Source of the DNA: Ichthyophonus hoferi
Lineage: Eukaryota > Opisthokonta > Ichthyosporea > Ichthyophonida > Ichthyophonidae
Length of the DNA: 11,106 nt
Assembly (NCBI GenBank): GCA_002751075.1
Contig: NAOQ01000327.1
Span: forward strand, 1,068-12,173
Direction of reading: 5' to 3'
Below, piece by piece: positions 1-9,701 of this stretch (positions are counted from its first letter, which is position 1; every line of letters begins with the position of its first letter). The notes below the pieces were generated by a model, which saw only the letters and a program-made list of their open reading frames with translations, did not search any database and was not told the DNA's origin. The translations under genes were made by a program, and so were the position numbers.

Positions 1-113
1 GTATGTATGTATGTATGTATGTATGTATGTATGTATGTATGTATGTATGTATGCATGTATGTTTGTATGTATGTATGTATATATGTATATATGTATGTTT
101 GTATGTATGTATG
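1..113. repeat. GTAT tetranucleotide microsatellite
   Basis: Perfect GTAT units run for about 52 bases. Interrupted copies with GCAT, GTTT and GTATAT variants follow to about 113. The array is cut by the left window edge, so its true length is unknown. It lies in the intron after the fifth BRM coding exon. The open frames through it (Met-Tyr-Val-Cys repeats) are a product of the repeat and not a gene. Confidence 0.95.
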
Positions 114-206
114 GATTTCTATATCCACGTAACAATATATCTATCTATCTCTTTCTGCATGGTATATACAACAGAAAGCAATTGAGAGTAATGAATGAGC
201 ACGTAC

Positions 207-2601
207 TTTAGGGGGCAGATCGTTAGGTAAAGACTGTAACTGGCGCTGTCTCTTTCCCATGGATCTATGGATAGCATGTTCTCTCTCGCTCAAATAAATC
301 AATGGATCCAAACCCTTCTGTAAAGATATAGAGTTAATAGGGAGGTCTATAGTGTAAAAGTATACCTTTATGGAATAGCATATATATATATATAAGGGAA
401 CGTGCGGCGTACATTGTCTCTGTATCATATTGAGAAGCAAATAAAATAAAATAGATAAGAGTATACAGATACAGTTGATAAAGGGATTAGTAGTTGTTGT
501 AATAGTAAGGTGGTATAGAGAAAAGATATGGTACGAGAAGGAAACGATAATAGAAAAGGTATTAAGGCAACATACAGGGTACGTTAGTTCAGTATGATCA
601 TCTTTGTCTCTTTCCACCCCTGCTGCTTGTCGCACATTTTGATCGATTGGTAGATCTCTGGTAAGAAGCCGGTACATCCGGAGCTTTTAATTGATTGGTC
701 AGTATATTAGAATACAATAATGTCTCTATATATGTGTTACTGTATATCTTATTTGTATGTATGCATGTGCGAGTACATGTATTTATGTATATATATATAT
801 GCGTGCTTATGTATATAAGTGCATATATGTATATATGTATTTGCTTTATTCTGTTTCTGCATACTACGACACTCATATATGGGCACGTATAAGTACGTGA
901 TCTACATATAGAACCATGCACATTATGCACAGATGTATCCTCTATCACATATAGCAGTCAATAAGGAAATGTAATCTCTAGTATGCCAAACAGTTATAAG
1001 CCGGAAAAGAACCAATTATGACCACATATAATGCACCAAAAGATAGTCAAGAATAATATTTAAAATGAAGAGTATATAATACAATAGGAAAACATTAAAA
1101 CCAACTCAAATGCAATAACTTACTTGTGAACGAAGCTGATTGGATTCATCTTCCACAAGGTGGTTTCCATTGGCCGGGCTAGCCAAGGTTGAAATGCTCT
1201 CTCTTGTGAGTTGATTGGTACGTGTTGGCTCTAAATAGATGTGATGGGAATGTCAATAGCCTTTTGGGAAGGGCACAGTAGTAGAATAGGAATGATAGCG
1301 AGTATACGGACTGCATAATAAGTATATGTGTGCATGTATATATTATAATAACGGCGTATACCCAGTCGTAATAACAACTACAAATACTATATATCGTGCA
1401 TAGATGTGTATGCATGTGCATATATTCTAATAATATATAAACTAGAACACTATTACAATACCATTAGTATCATCCCAGTCTTGACTCTTCAATATTCGCA
1501 GTAATAGACGATAGCGAGGATCATCTAGCCCTTTGCCTTGCGCTTTTAACTCTATTAAAGCCTGCCAGTGGCAATGATTATATATATATGTGTGTGTGTG
1601 TGTGTGTGCGTTAATATAAAGGCTATTCCCACCATCCTCGCCTGAAAACAAATGAAAATCATCCAATGTAAATTATCCATTGCATAACTATAGTTACGAC
1701 AGTTTTATATGGACCCATTTCAATATCTTTTGAAAGCCCACCGAATAGGTTAAACTAATTTCTTGTCCAGGTATATATAATATTGGTTTTAAAATATTAT
1801 TATAGAGGATCAAATATTAATTTTACAATGCTATTAATCATTTGTACAGCGTAATTGAGTATATGGTTCAGTTAATGCCGGTCACATGAAAGCATATGTA
1901 TGTATGCATGTATGTATGTATGTATGTAGCCATGTAGGTATTAATATGTTTAGATACAAATATATCTTTATTAATGTATATGTACATAATATTTCGTATA
2001 GATGTATAAATGTATGTTTATATAAGTATGTATCAACAGTAATAACCAAATATAAAAACACTAAACAACTCCTAGCCATCAAACAAGTACAGTATAAATA
2101 AAATAAAAAAGATCAAAAAAGGATCGTAAAAGCAAGAAACATACATATAAGAACATACGAGGCACACAGAGAAATACGTATATAACACAATTTAACAAAA
2201 TAATAATAATAATAATAACACACCTTCTGAACCTGCAATATTTGATCATCTGTAATGTTCAACACAGAAGGAGAAGCTGGTATACCTTCGCCCTCCCTTT
2301 GTTCCATTTCTAGGATTGTTTGGTTCGAAATATAATCTTTGTCTTGGCTATAAGCAATGTTTTGGTCATTTCCCGACATAGATGTATTTGTACTTGTACT
2401 TGTATTTTCAACTGTATTTGTAGTTATATTTGTATTGGGATTTAGAATTATATTTGGACATGGATTTGTAGTTGTAATTGTAGTTGTAGGTGTAGTATTT
2501 ATATTTATACTTCGTTCACCGTTCCTATTATTAATATGGGTTGTTTCACTGTTGGTTGTCAAGGTCTTGACAGGAATAGGTCCTGGAGCGGCAAGTGCCA
2601 T
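207..2601 (-). CDS. SMARCA2/4: BRM/BRG1-family SWI/SNF chromatin-remodelling ATPase, N-terminal five exons (partial)
   Basis: Catalytic subunit family of the BAF/SWI-SNF nucleosome remodeller, acting in the nucleus. The exons are 2601-2224, 1561-1462, 1230-1124, 683-576 and 317-207. The donors are GTGTGT, GTATTG, GTAAGT, GTATGT and GTACGT; all acceptors end in AG. Spliced, they give 804 nt (268 codons) with consistent phases and no stop. Residues 1-126 start MALAAPGP and include an Asn/Thr-rich tract. A helix-like stretch then leads to KGLDDPRY (about 136-143), matching the EKGxxxDPRY region of Drosophila Brm and human BRG1. NQLRSQ plus LRMYRLLTRDLP (190-207) is the QLQ domain. KGLDP (232-236) plus SEREH and RQLQSLP is the conserved pre-HSA block. 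The rest of HSA, the ATPase and the bromodomain should lie beyond the left edge. A TAA sits in frame just before the ATG at 2601, which fixes the start unless a 5' exon exists. The end of exon 5 is less sure, because the frame stays open past 207. The family match is from memory. Confidence 0.88.
1579..1608. repeat. (TA)n(TG)n dinucleotide microsatellite at a BRM 3' splice site
   Basis: A TA run followed by about ten TG units. On the gene's strand it reads (CA)n(TA)n and ends about 15 bases before the acceptor CAG at 1564-1562 of BRM exon 2. It therefore occupies the region where a polypyrimidine tract would normally sit. Confidence 0.93.
1894..1928. repeat. ATGT tetranucleotide microsatellite
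   Basis: ATGT/GTAT units with one GCATG interruption, inside BRM intron 1 (1562-2223). It is the same repeat class as the array at 1-113. The rest of this 662-bp intron is AT-rich, and I see no gene in it. Confidence 0.9.
2200..2218. repeat. AAT trinucleotide run beside the BRM exon 1 donor
   Basis: Six AAT units. On the gene's strand this is an ATT run beginning about five bases inside intron 1, directly after the donor GTGTGT (2223-2218). Read through, it would add a run of tyrosines after the exon, which supports splicing at 2224. Confidence 0.85.
2388..2500 (-). repeat. Degenerate TTGTA-type repeat coding an Asn/Thr-rich tract
   Basis: On the plus strand this part of BRM exon 1 is a degenerate series of TTGTA/TTGTAG units (for example GTACTTGTACTTGTATTTTC). 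On the coding strand it yields alternating Asn, Thr, Ile and Ser codons such as NTNTSTS and TTTITTTN. The tract stays in frame and lies between the start and the conserved helical region, where this family usually has disordered low-complexity sequence. Confidence 0.75.
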
Positions 2602-3087
2602 TTAAGAATTTACAAAAATTACTAGAAATATAATTCAGTTGGAGTACACTAAAATCCTGAAAACGGAACCGATATTGATTGATAGTTAGCGCTGACCGCA
2701 AACGCAAACTAGTAGATGAGTAATATATAATATCGTTATAATAATGCGTTATTTTAAAAGATAATCTAATCAATTTATATTTAGTTACGTTTAGTTACGC
2801 TATTTGTTTGGCTTATTAATTCACAATCGATCAATCTATGTTTTCGTAAAGTGGAGAGTACATAGTGGTATGTTGGTCGGTCACTAGTTTAACTTTAGCA
2901 ACGCCTTCATAAAAAATATTTATAGTGAGTTATAGTTATATGAAATAATCCCGTTGCTCAGTAGTTACAAATATAAATATATTGATATATCTGAACAAAC
3001 AACTATGGTAATTAATATAGAAGTATGGTGCGGGTAGCAGCTGTACTCATTAATGTGAATGTGTCAAACTTGCAGTACCCCACGATA

Positions 3088-3096
3088 TTTCGCGCC
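3088..3096 (+). promoter_or_regulatory. E2F-like site TTTCGCGCC
   Basis: TTTCGCGC is an exact match to the E2F/DP consensus TTTSSCGC. It contains two CpGs in a region with almost none, 466 bases before the CFAP20 ATG and 487 bases before the BRM ATG. Binding is inferred only. Confidence 0.4.
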
Positions 3097-3130
3097 CAAA
3101 CCAACAAATCAAAAATGATAACTCTTAATC

Positions 3131-3138
3131 TTACGTAA
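3131..3138. promoter_or_regulatory. Palindrome TTACGTAA, PAR-bZIP-like
   Basis: A perfect 8-bp palindrome equal to the consensus for PAR-bZIP/NFIL3-type factors, in the gap between the divergent starts. One 8-bp match can be chance, so support is weak. Confidence 0.3.
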
Positions 3139-3554
3139 CGGATCTAATGAGCCTTTCTATTGCATGCAGTTAAGATGAATAATTACTATATATATATTTG
3201 ATGTATTATAATAAATGAAAGATAAATAAATATTAGTTATTTTCATTAATATTTAAATAAAGGTTTTGCGTTAAGTGCCTAAAGCACACTTAAAAAAACG
3301 TATTTTATTAAATTTATGGGTTAATTATATAATATACTTGATAAGATACATTATATATATATATTATATTGGTATCTATCTACCTATCTACACAGCTATA
3401 CATCTTTATAGTCACGTACACAGACTAAGTTTCCACATATCCAAGCTTAAACTACAAGTAATAGATAGATCCTTTTATTTTAAATTACGTATATTTACTC
3501 AGGCGTATATATGTAGTAGTAACCTAGTTTCTACTTCATTCAAATTTATTCACT

Positions 3555-6500
3555 ATGTTTAAGAACACTTTTCAGGTAGGTTGTATACTAGGAATGATTA
3601 CTGGCATGCAGGACTAAAAAGAGAGGTTTGATGTTTATAGAAAGTGGGTTGTTGTTTTTTTTTATGATTGCATGTATAACACACATACGAGGGATATAAA
3701 CTAATATGTTGTTGTTTTTCAGTCTGGCTTTCTTTCAATCTTCTACAGTTTGGGAAGCAAACCTCTGCAAATATGGGAGAAACAACGTATGTAACAATTA
3801 TTTTAACAAAACAATTCCACAACAGCACACATTCTATAACTTATCTTCTTTACTATATATATTTACTATGCTCATATACGCCGCTCTCATTTTTCTTATT
3901 TTGTGGTCTTCCCCTGTTAATTTGTTTTCTTTTTGCTGTATATCAAGTTTATTTTTACTTTATTATTGTTGTTATTATGTATTTATTTGTATATTGATTT
4001 ATTCTTTTATTCCTTTTTATTTTTCTTTCGCATGAATTGTATCTGTTCTTTTCATTTCTTTTTCATCATTTAGATCTACATAATATTAATATACATCACT
4101 TTTATTCGACAGTACATATGCATGTACACTTGATCCTTCTTGTTTCTCTCTCTCTTCTAAACAACCACACCAAATTCATGTCTGTTTCTTGATTAAAATT
4201 ATTTTTAACCTTGATATTGTGTTTTTTTGGGCTATTCTTCTATACTGTATCTAGAACTACCCAATAATATACAGGTGTATATATAAGCATACGCCTGCAC
4301 AATACATTTTCTCTGTATTTTTAATTTATTATGCCTATTTCTAATAATGTAATATTTTCTTTGTCATGATTCTGTACTCATGGCTTGGGGCGAGTGGTCA
4401 ATGAATTACATTCTGCTGTTACTCTCTCCACTAGAACTGAAATTATCTAATAATAACATTACCTTAAATTTTGTACAGCTGGTGACGGACATATCAAGAG
4501 GATAGCAGATAATGACATTCAATCTCTTGTGGTAGAGATCCTAGGGGATAATATTACAAAATCGTACGTGTAATAGTCTTTGTTTGCTACCGTTCTATGA
4601 GCTATCCTCTATAAAATATATATTAAAGGATAAAAAAATATAAAAAACTAATAGTGTAGCGCTTTGGCAATGTACTGTGTATTGTATTGATTATTAAGAA
4701 ATTGTGATAAACTACACTATCTGGCTTCTCTTATTTACCTGTGATTTGTCTAATTGATGATGAGCATTAAATTTTATTTTTAAGGTGTTATATACAAAAC
4801 TCATTTCCTCTACTCTACAGTATAGTCATCTTTACCGCTCTTTCTACATATCTACATATCTACATGCATGTTTATATATATAGTATCCACATTGTAATTA
4901 TTTTTCTAGATAAAGATTAACACTATAAAAGATGCAGTTATGAAATACCATAAAAACATATAGAATATAGGTATGTGTGTCTGCTATTATTTATTTCTGG
5001 TTACTGGCTAATAGAGAGCTTTCTTAACTACGTCATCTTGTTTTTTTCATTAATGATGTCACTATGATGTAATATGTTGAGCAGTGGAGGGCACGTAAAA
5101 CTGTAGGCTACCTAGATGCAATTTATATACATAGATGTGTATTTGTGTTATGTGTATATATCCGTATATGTATATGTGGTAATAGTATGATATTTAATCT
5201 CATCGCTCCGCCACAGCTATATATCCTGTCCCCCTGACCCTAAGAAGACCCTAGGAATCAAGCTGCCCTTCTTGATCATGACAGTTAAAAACATGTATGC
5301 ATACTTCAGCTTTGAGGTGACTGTATTGGATGATAAGGGTATTACTAGACGATTCCGGTCCTCTAACTTCCAGGTATGATGATAACTATTGCTACTTTAT
5401 TAGTCTAATATTTGCTTAAACTTATTCTTGTATTTTAAAGTTTACCGCGTGTACTATATGTTAACTAGTAGTATATTGATCGCGTGTTTGAAATTAATCT
5501 TAACCAATTAGATAATATGCTATGGTAGAGCTAGCTTGAACCTTTTATCTGTTATTTTTGTTTTTCATTTTTTCAGTAGATGTTTTGGTCAATATATTAT
5601 AAATAAATAGGCTTAATTATAAGTTAAAATGGTAATGTGTGTATGTGGATTGGCTGGGATGTTTAGTATATTCTGCAATATATGCATTTATTGTGTCTAC
5701 TCATAGGTATATAATACTAGATGAAATCATACTGTATTATTTGCACAATTCATAAAAAATACGTTAATGTATATACATACCCATGTGTAAACGTAAAAAC
5801 TTCTTGCATTTTAAAATATATTTTTTCTGTTTCAATATATCAATTCCTCTAAGCCGCTATCTTAAAATAATCCTATTGCATACTTTTATATATAATCATT
5901 AATCAGCCAAAAACACTCACCATGATAAAACTAATATTTCTTTCTATATTCTTATTCCTATTCATTCATCCTAGTCCATCACACGTGTTCAACCATATAT
6001 CGTGACTATGCCCCTGCGTCTGGATGAGGGTTGGAACCAAGTGCAGATAAATCTCACTGACTTTGTCAAGAAAGCGTATGGCACAAACTATGTGGAAACT
6101 CAAAGAATACAGGTTTGTCATGTATTTCTTTTCTGTCTTTTGGTGTACCATCTCGGTCTATTCCTATCTGTACATAGATGTTTGTTGTGGTATAATTGAT
6201 TTATGGAGAGGCCTGTCTCTAGCCTACTGTGATAGGGATTTTAATTGATTCATATCCACACAATCGGCACACTAATAGATCCAATATTGGTTTTATGACG
6301 TGACTGTGTATGGAGCCCATATAAATATTTATATCAGTAATACTTTTGAAATCACTCGTTTATAGGTAGATAACCAGGAAAGACTTTTATATGTATTAAA
6401 AGTGTGTATTACGAGTCTTATATTGGTACAATGATTGTGGGCATACTATCAATCATATTAAATGTGTTGGGATATATATGAGTATTTATTAGAAAATCTG

Positions 6501-7142
6501 CATAACTATTCATGTACATTATATTTTGTAGTATAGAATGCCAGATTGTATTGATGTGACGTATAATATCAGATTCATGCCAACTGTCGACTCAGAAGGG
6601 TTTACTTCTCCGACCGTCTTTACTCCGAGAGTGAGGTAAGTGTTTATCCTTTTCCATTGGGAAAACTTATTGGTATGTTGATATTCCAGTTTTCTGTATC
6701 TCCCTGGCGTTTAAACGTATTTTATAATGTGACTTACTGATAAGAATGGTTTGGTATGTAAGACTCTTATATTGATACATACATACCTGTATACATTTTC
6801 TAATCAATCAGCTTTCATATCTATAATCACTTTCTTTGCTGTATTTTTATCTTCTGGCCCGGTATGGTACTAACAATAGCATAAACACCTACAAACATGC
6901 GTCGGTACATGTAAAAACTATAAAAACAATAAATATAGCACATACGCTAATCCTCGATGTGTATTCATCTCACGTTATTTTTTTTTGTGACATAACATCC
7001 TACTGCGGTCATGGCAACACATAGTGTTCGATCGGAAAATACATACAGATTTTCATGTTACTACGTTGATGCTAACACAGATCTCTATTCACAGTTACCC
7101 GCTGAGTTCAAATTGTTCCTTCCAGTTCAAAAGGCCAGTTGA
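3555..7142 (+). CDS. CFAP20: Cilia- and flagella-associated protein 20 (CFAP20/Bug22), complete, seven exons
   Basis: Structural protein of motile axonemes; in studied species it sits at the inner junction between A and B tubules of the doublets, next to PACRG. The coding exons are 3555-3575, 3723-3786, 4479-4563, 5217-5373, 5975-6112, 6573-6635 and 7095-7142. They total 576 nt, giving 191 residues and a TGA stop; human CFAP20 is 193. All introns are GT-AG (147, 692, 653, 601, 460 and 459 bp) and the phases join without gaps. The protein begins [16 protein letters not shown] and carries [77 protein letters not shown] and [12 protein letters not shown], all in the family order across the whole CFA20 (DUF667) domain. 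The first coding exon has only seven codons. The ATG has A at -3. No defect is seen. The introns are AT-rich; apart from one alternative acceptor-like AG noted elsewhere I see nothing in them. Divergent from the BRM gene at 2601. Confidence 0.97.
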
Positions 7143-7298
7143 GTGCAAGCATAAATTTTCAATGCGATCATTATTGGCAAGGTTCTTGATGGTTGAATCA
7201 CAAGATAATAGGCAACACGTACATAGTTATGTCTATGGATAGTATGAATGCCTATCTACATATGCTCATATATGAATCTGTACACGTAAATACCTACC

Positions 7299-7321
7299 TA
7301 CATACATACATACATACATAC
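7299..7321. repeat. TACA tetranucleotide microsatellite
   Basis: About six perfect TACA units downstream of CFAP20, probably in its 3' UTR or just past it. It is the reverse complement class of the GTAT arrays at the left of the window. Confidence 0.9.
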
Positions 7322-7419
7322 TTGGTTACTATAGTTACATCTAGATTTCTCTATTTTTATTTTTGTCATTGAATTAACTTACCGGTTATTTTTTAAACTT
7401 TGATATCCTTTAAAACGTC

Positions 7420-7441
7420 TTTTTTTTTTTAAAAAAAAAAA
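7420..7441. repeat. T11-A11 homopolymer palindrome
   Basis: Eleven T followed directly by eleven A make a 22-bp perfect palindrome. A purine run of GGAAAAGAAAAAG type follows to about 7460. I see no flanking element that would explain it. Confidence 0.85.
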
Positions 7442-8312
7442 GGAAAAGAAAAAGAAAAAGATGGCCCAAATATACTCTTGGATGATCTCCATTATATTAT
7501 TATATAGCGAGTTCACTACCATTGGTTGGTTGAATCTGGATCAGTCAGTCAGCTTGCATTGGTATTTCGCATCAACCTGGGATATCTTCTGATTGATTGG
7601 TTTAGATTGCATTAGCTATTTTGTTCGGGCTACATATACAATAGTATTTGCTGATAATATTAAATAATTAGAACTATGTAAGGAAATATCAAAAATAAAT
7701 AAGTATTCTCTTTCTAACACTATTTAATTAAGGTTTTATATTTAGATTTTAGATTTTACCTCATAATGCTTAACTTGTGATTGGTTGACGCTTTCTGAGA
7801 TTATTGCCTTACTTTGGTTAATTCTTGTATTGCCTGAGATGGAAGTCGGTGTAAGCGGTAAACACCATTTTTAAGTGAAGGGCACTATTCTTGACTTGTA
7901 TATTATATGGATGTCACTCTGTATTTTACCTAGTATCTCATCTGACAAAATTATGGAACTTTCTCAGCTCTCCATATAGCGATTTGTGTAATCTAATTCT
8001 AGTGACTTTTCCAGATATACCTAGGTTAAGATCGTTTTAGTAATAGTTCAAAATTTCAAATTTTAATAAAAAAAACCAAAGGTTTCTAAAACCGTATTGA
8101 AAAAATAGTTTTAGGTTCTTTATATGGTTGTCTTTATCTAAGATTTACTTGTCCTCAAGCCATATTTTAGTAAAACTCTCTGGTACCTCAAGTAATTTTT
8201 CAATAGTATGGGAACTAATCATTTAAACCTATCACATTTAAGATCGCTTTGGTATAACTATATATGGAACCGTTCTTAGGTAGTATTACGAAAAAGCCTA
8301 TCCATCGGACAA

Positions 8313-8335
8313 TTGTTAATGTAAACTATTAACAA
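8313..8335. repeat. Short inverted repeat (8-bp stem, 7-nt loop)
   Basis: TTGTTAAT and ATTAACAA are perfect reverse complements around the loop GTAAACT. The stem is almost all A-T pairs, so it would be weak. No coding sequence is seen around it, and chance is a fair explanation in AT-rich DNA. Confidence 0.4.
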
Positions 8336-9701
8336 ATACATAGTACTAAAAATGGAACGAGAATATTTTCAACGTCATCTATATTGAACTATAGCTGATG
8401 ATTTCCAGCAGAGAATCGAAATAAAAGGTCTTTATTCGTTCTTAAAGCAAAAGTCAATATTTGGACCCTGTTTCAGGCAGAGAACTTTATGCCCCAGTAT
8501 TTTATTAATTAATCTTTTGTAGAAATTTAGCAGTCTTCGTAATGATTTTAATAAAAAAAACAAGCAATACATCCATATGAAACTATCCAACCAGTGTTGA
8601 ACATCTTTGTCATCAAGGACTGAACTGCATTAAATGTTTCGATATAGATTCACTATGTAACAGAACATAAATATAGCTTATAAATTATTATCATAAATAT
8701 AATGCACCATATGTAAATGAAGTATCAACTCTTTCTTAATTAATTAGAGCTATATCTGTTTTACATAGCTTCAGTTGTATGTGAGGTTATATTCAACTTA
8801 ATGTCGTTCATGAAATGCCCTACCTTATTGTTTGTGTTGTGTCCTATAATTAAGCACTGCACAACCAATACTTGATATATATATGAAATTATTTAAAAAT
8901 GTACACTTTCACATTTGGCTCTGTAATTACATAAAGCATATTTTAATGTTAACACCACATCTACATTTAATTTATGATATACAGATGTAAGGTTTGCTAA
9001 ATAGATTGTAAATCAATTCTATAAAATAGTCATATGAAGCAGTTACACTTAAATTTTATCAAATAGGTCACATACATCTAATTTCCTATTAATGTGAACA
9101 ATTAGGCAGTCATATATTCATTGTTGTTACAATCAGAAGTTTTAATTGAAAATCGGGATCACACGCGATCGCTTGAATAAGATTTTCAATTACAACCACA
9201 TCATCTCATATTTTCCAGGGTTTGAACGATTCTGGATTGTCAAGAGCAACTGGAATAAGGACTTAAATCATACCTCAACAAAGCATGCCTTGCAACCATA
9301 TATATATATTGTGAGGTCTAGTTTTCTACGCACAAATAAGCTGATAGGTTAAGGTGTTATCTTAATAACTTTATTAGGCAAATTACTATCAGTAGAAAAC
9401 ATAGTATACTTAGTGTTCCTGTATGTTTGCTGAAGTAGGCATGAATCAATCAGGAGCAGTTAAAAATAGCCGGAAATAAGTTTGCTTCTGTGACCTTTAT
9501 TTGATAATAATTGAAAGAATACCAGATTTTGGAGTATTTTAGACATAAGGCTCTCGTGAGGTCTCTCGGAAAGCTACCGAAAGCACATTTATTTAGTACT
9601 AGCCGGGAAACTCTGTAAAAAATCAGGCTGGTCTTTAGAAGCAACTACATTGTGATGACGACTAGGCCAAAAAATTAGAGGTTTAATCTGACTTAGAAAT
9701 G

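Larger units (their letters stand above)
2602..3554. promoter_or_regulatory. Divergent intergenic region, probable shared BRM/CFAP20 promoter
   Basis: This 953-bp gap separates two start codons that point away from each other, so both 5' ends and promoters should lie here. I see no conserved coding sequence. Motifs that stand out from the AT-rich background are a 10-bp tandem TTAGTTACG(T/C) at 2781-2800, TTTCGCGCC at 3088-3096 (E2F consensus) and the palindrome TTACGTAA at 3131-3138 (PAR-bZIP/NFIL3 type). AGCAAC at 2897-2902 and GTTGCT at 2953-2958 match half-sites bound by RFX factors. The head-to-head layout is seen directly. The regulatory roles are inferred from motif resemblance alone. 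Confidence 0.6.
7143..9690. other. AT-rich region without a supportable gene; CFAP20 3' UTR at its left end
   Basis: After the CFAP20 stop the sequence is AT-rich with frequent stops in all frames. A canonical AATAAA at 7694-7699 and ATTAAA at 7659-7664 are possible CFAP20 poly(A) signals; if used, the 3' UTR is about 0.5 kb. The region also holds a TACA microsatellite, a T11-A11 palindrome, an inverted repeat at 8313-8335 and short dispersed repeats. Open frames at 9146-9352 (plus) and 9450-9644 (minus) show no motif I recognise and no convincing exon structure. Confidence 0.6.

Noticed and set aside
3-211. Met-Tyr-Val-Cys repeat ORFs on the plus strand
   Set aside because: They are translations of the GTAT microsatellite and its flank, lying in a BRM intron on the other strand.
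141-677. Single 178-codon minus-strand ORF
   Set aside because: It runs through BRM exon 4, the whole 258-bp intron and exon 5. Only the two ends resemble the family; the middle is intron sequence between a GTATGT donor and a TTTACAG acceptor.
2357-2605. Hydrophobic Val/Phe-rich plus-strand ORF
   Set aside because: It is the antisense shadow of the Asn/Thr-rich BRM exon 1; the hydrophobic look follows from the complement of AAT/ACA codons.
3275-3562. 95-codon ORF upstream of CFAP20
   Set aside because: It begins with GTG, is rich in Tyr/Ile from AT-rich DNA and overlaps the CFAP20 start. It is not convincing as a gene or upstream ORF.
3706-4035. Hydrophobic 109-codon ORF that looks like a membrane protein
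   Set aside because: It is out of frame with CFAP20 exon 2 and continues into T-rich intron 2, which produces Phe/Leu/Ile runs.
4755-4870. Possible C/D snoRNA in CFAP20 intron 3 (TGATGATGA)
   Set aside because: No CTGA D box occurs at a fitting distance, and no terminal stem is seen.
6531-6572. Extra coding sequence before CFAP20 exon 6 (acceptor TTTGTAG|TATAGAATG)
   Set aside because: The family sequence joins directly at ATACAG|ATTCAT. Using the earlier AG would add an unsupported insert with a stop (TATAGA read as TAT AGA stays open, but the added residues have no family counterpart). The acceptor ATATCAG at 6572 fits in phase and in length.
9218-9231. GTTCAAACC-like tRNA B box on the minus strand
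   Set aside because: The T-stem does not pair, and no A box or cloverleaf can be drawn upstream, so it is not a tRNA or an evident tRNA-derived SINE.
9146-9352. 68-codon plus-strand ORF with an acceptor-like TTTTCCAG inside
   Set aside because: No recognisable motif, stops soon after the acceptor in another frame, and no partner exon could be found.
9450-9644. 64-codon minus-strand ORF
   Set aside because: No motif recognised, no splice partners, and composition like the surrounding gene-free DNA. A degraded element cannot be excluded but is not supported.
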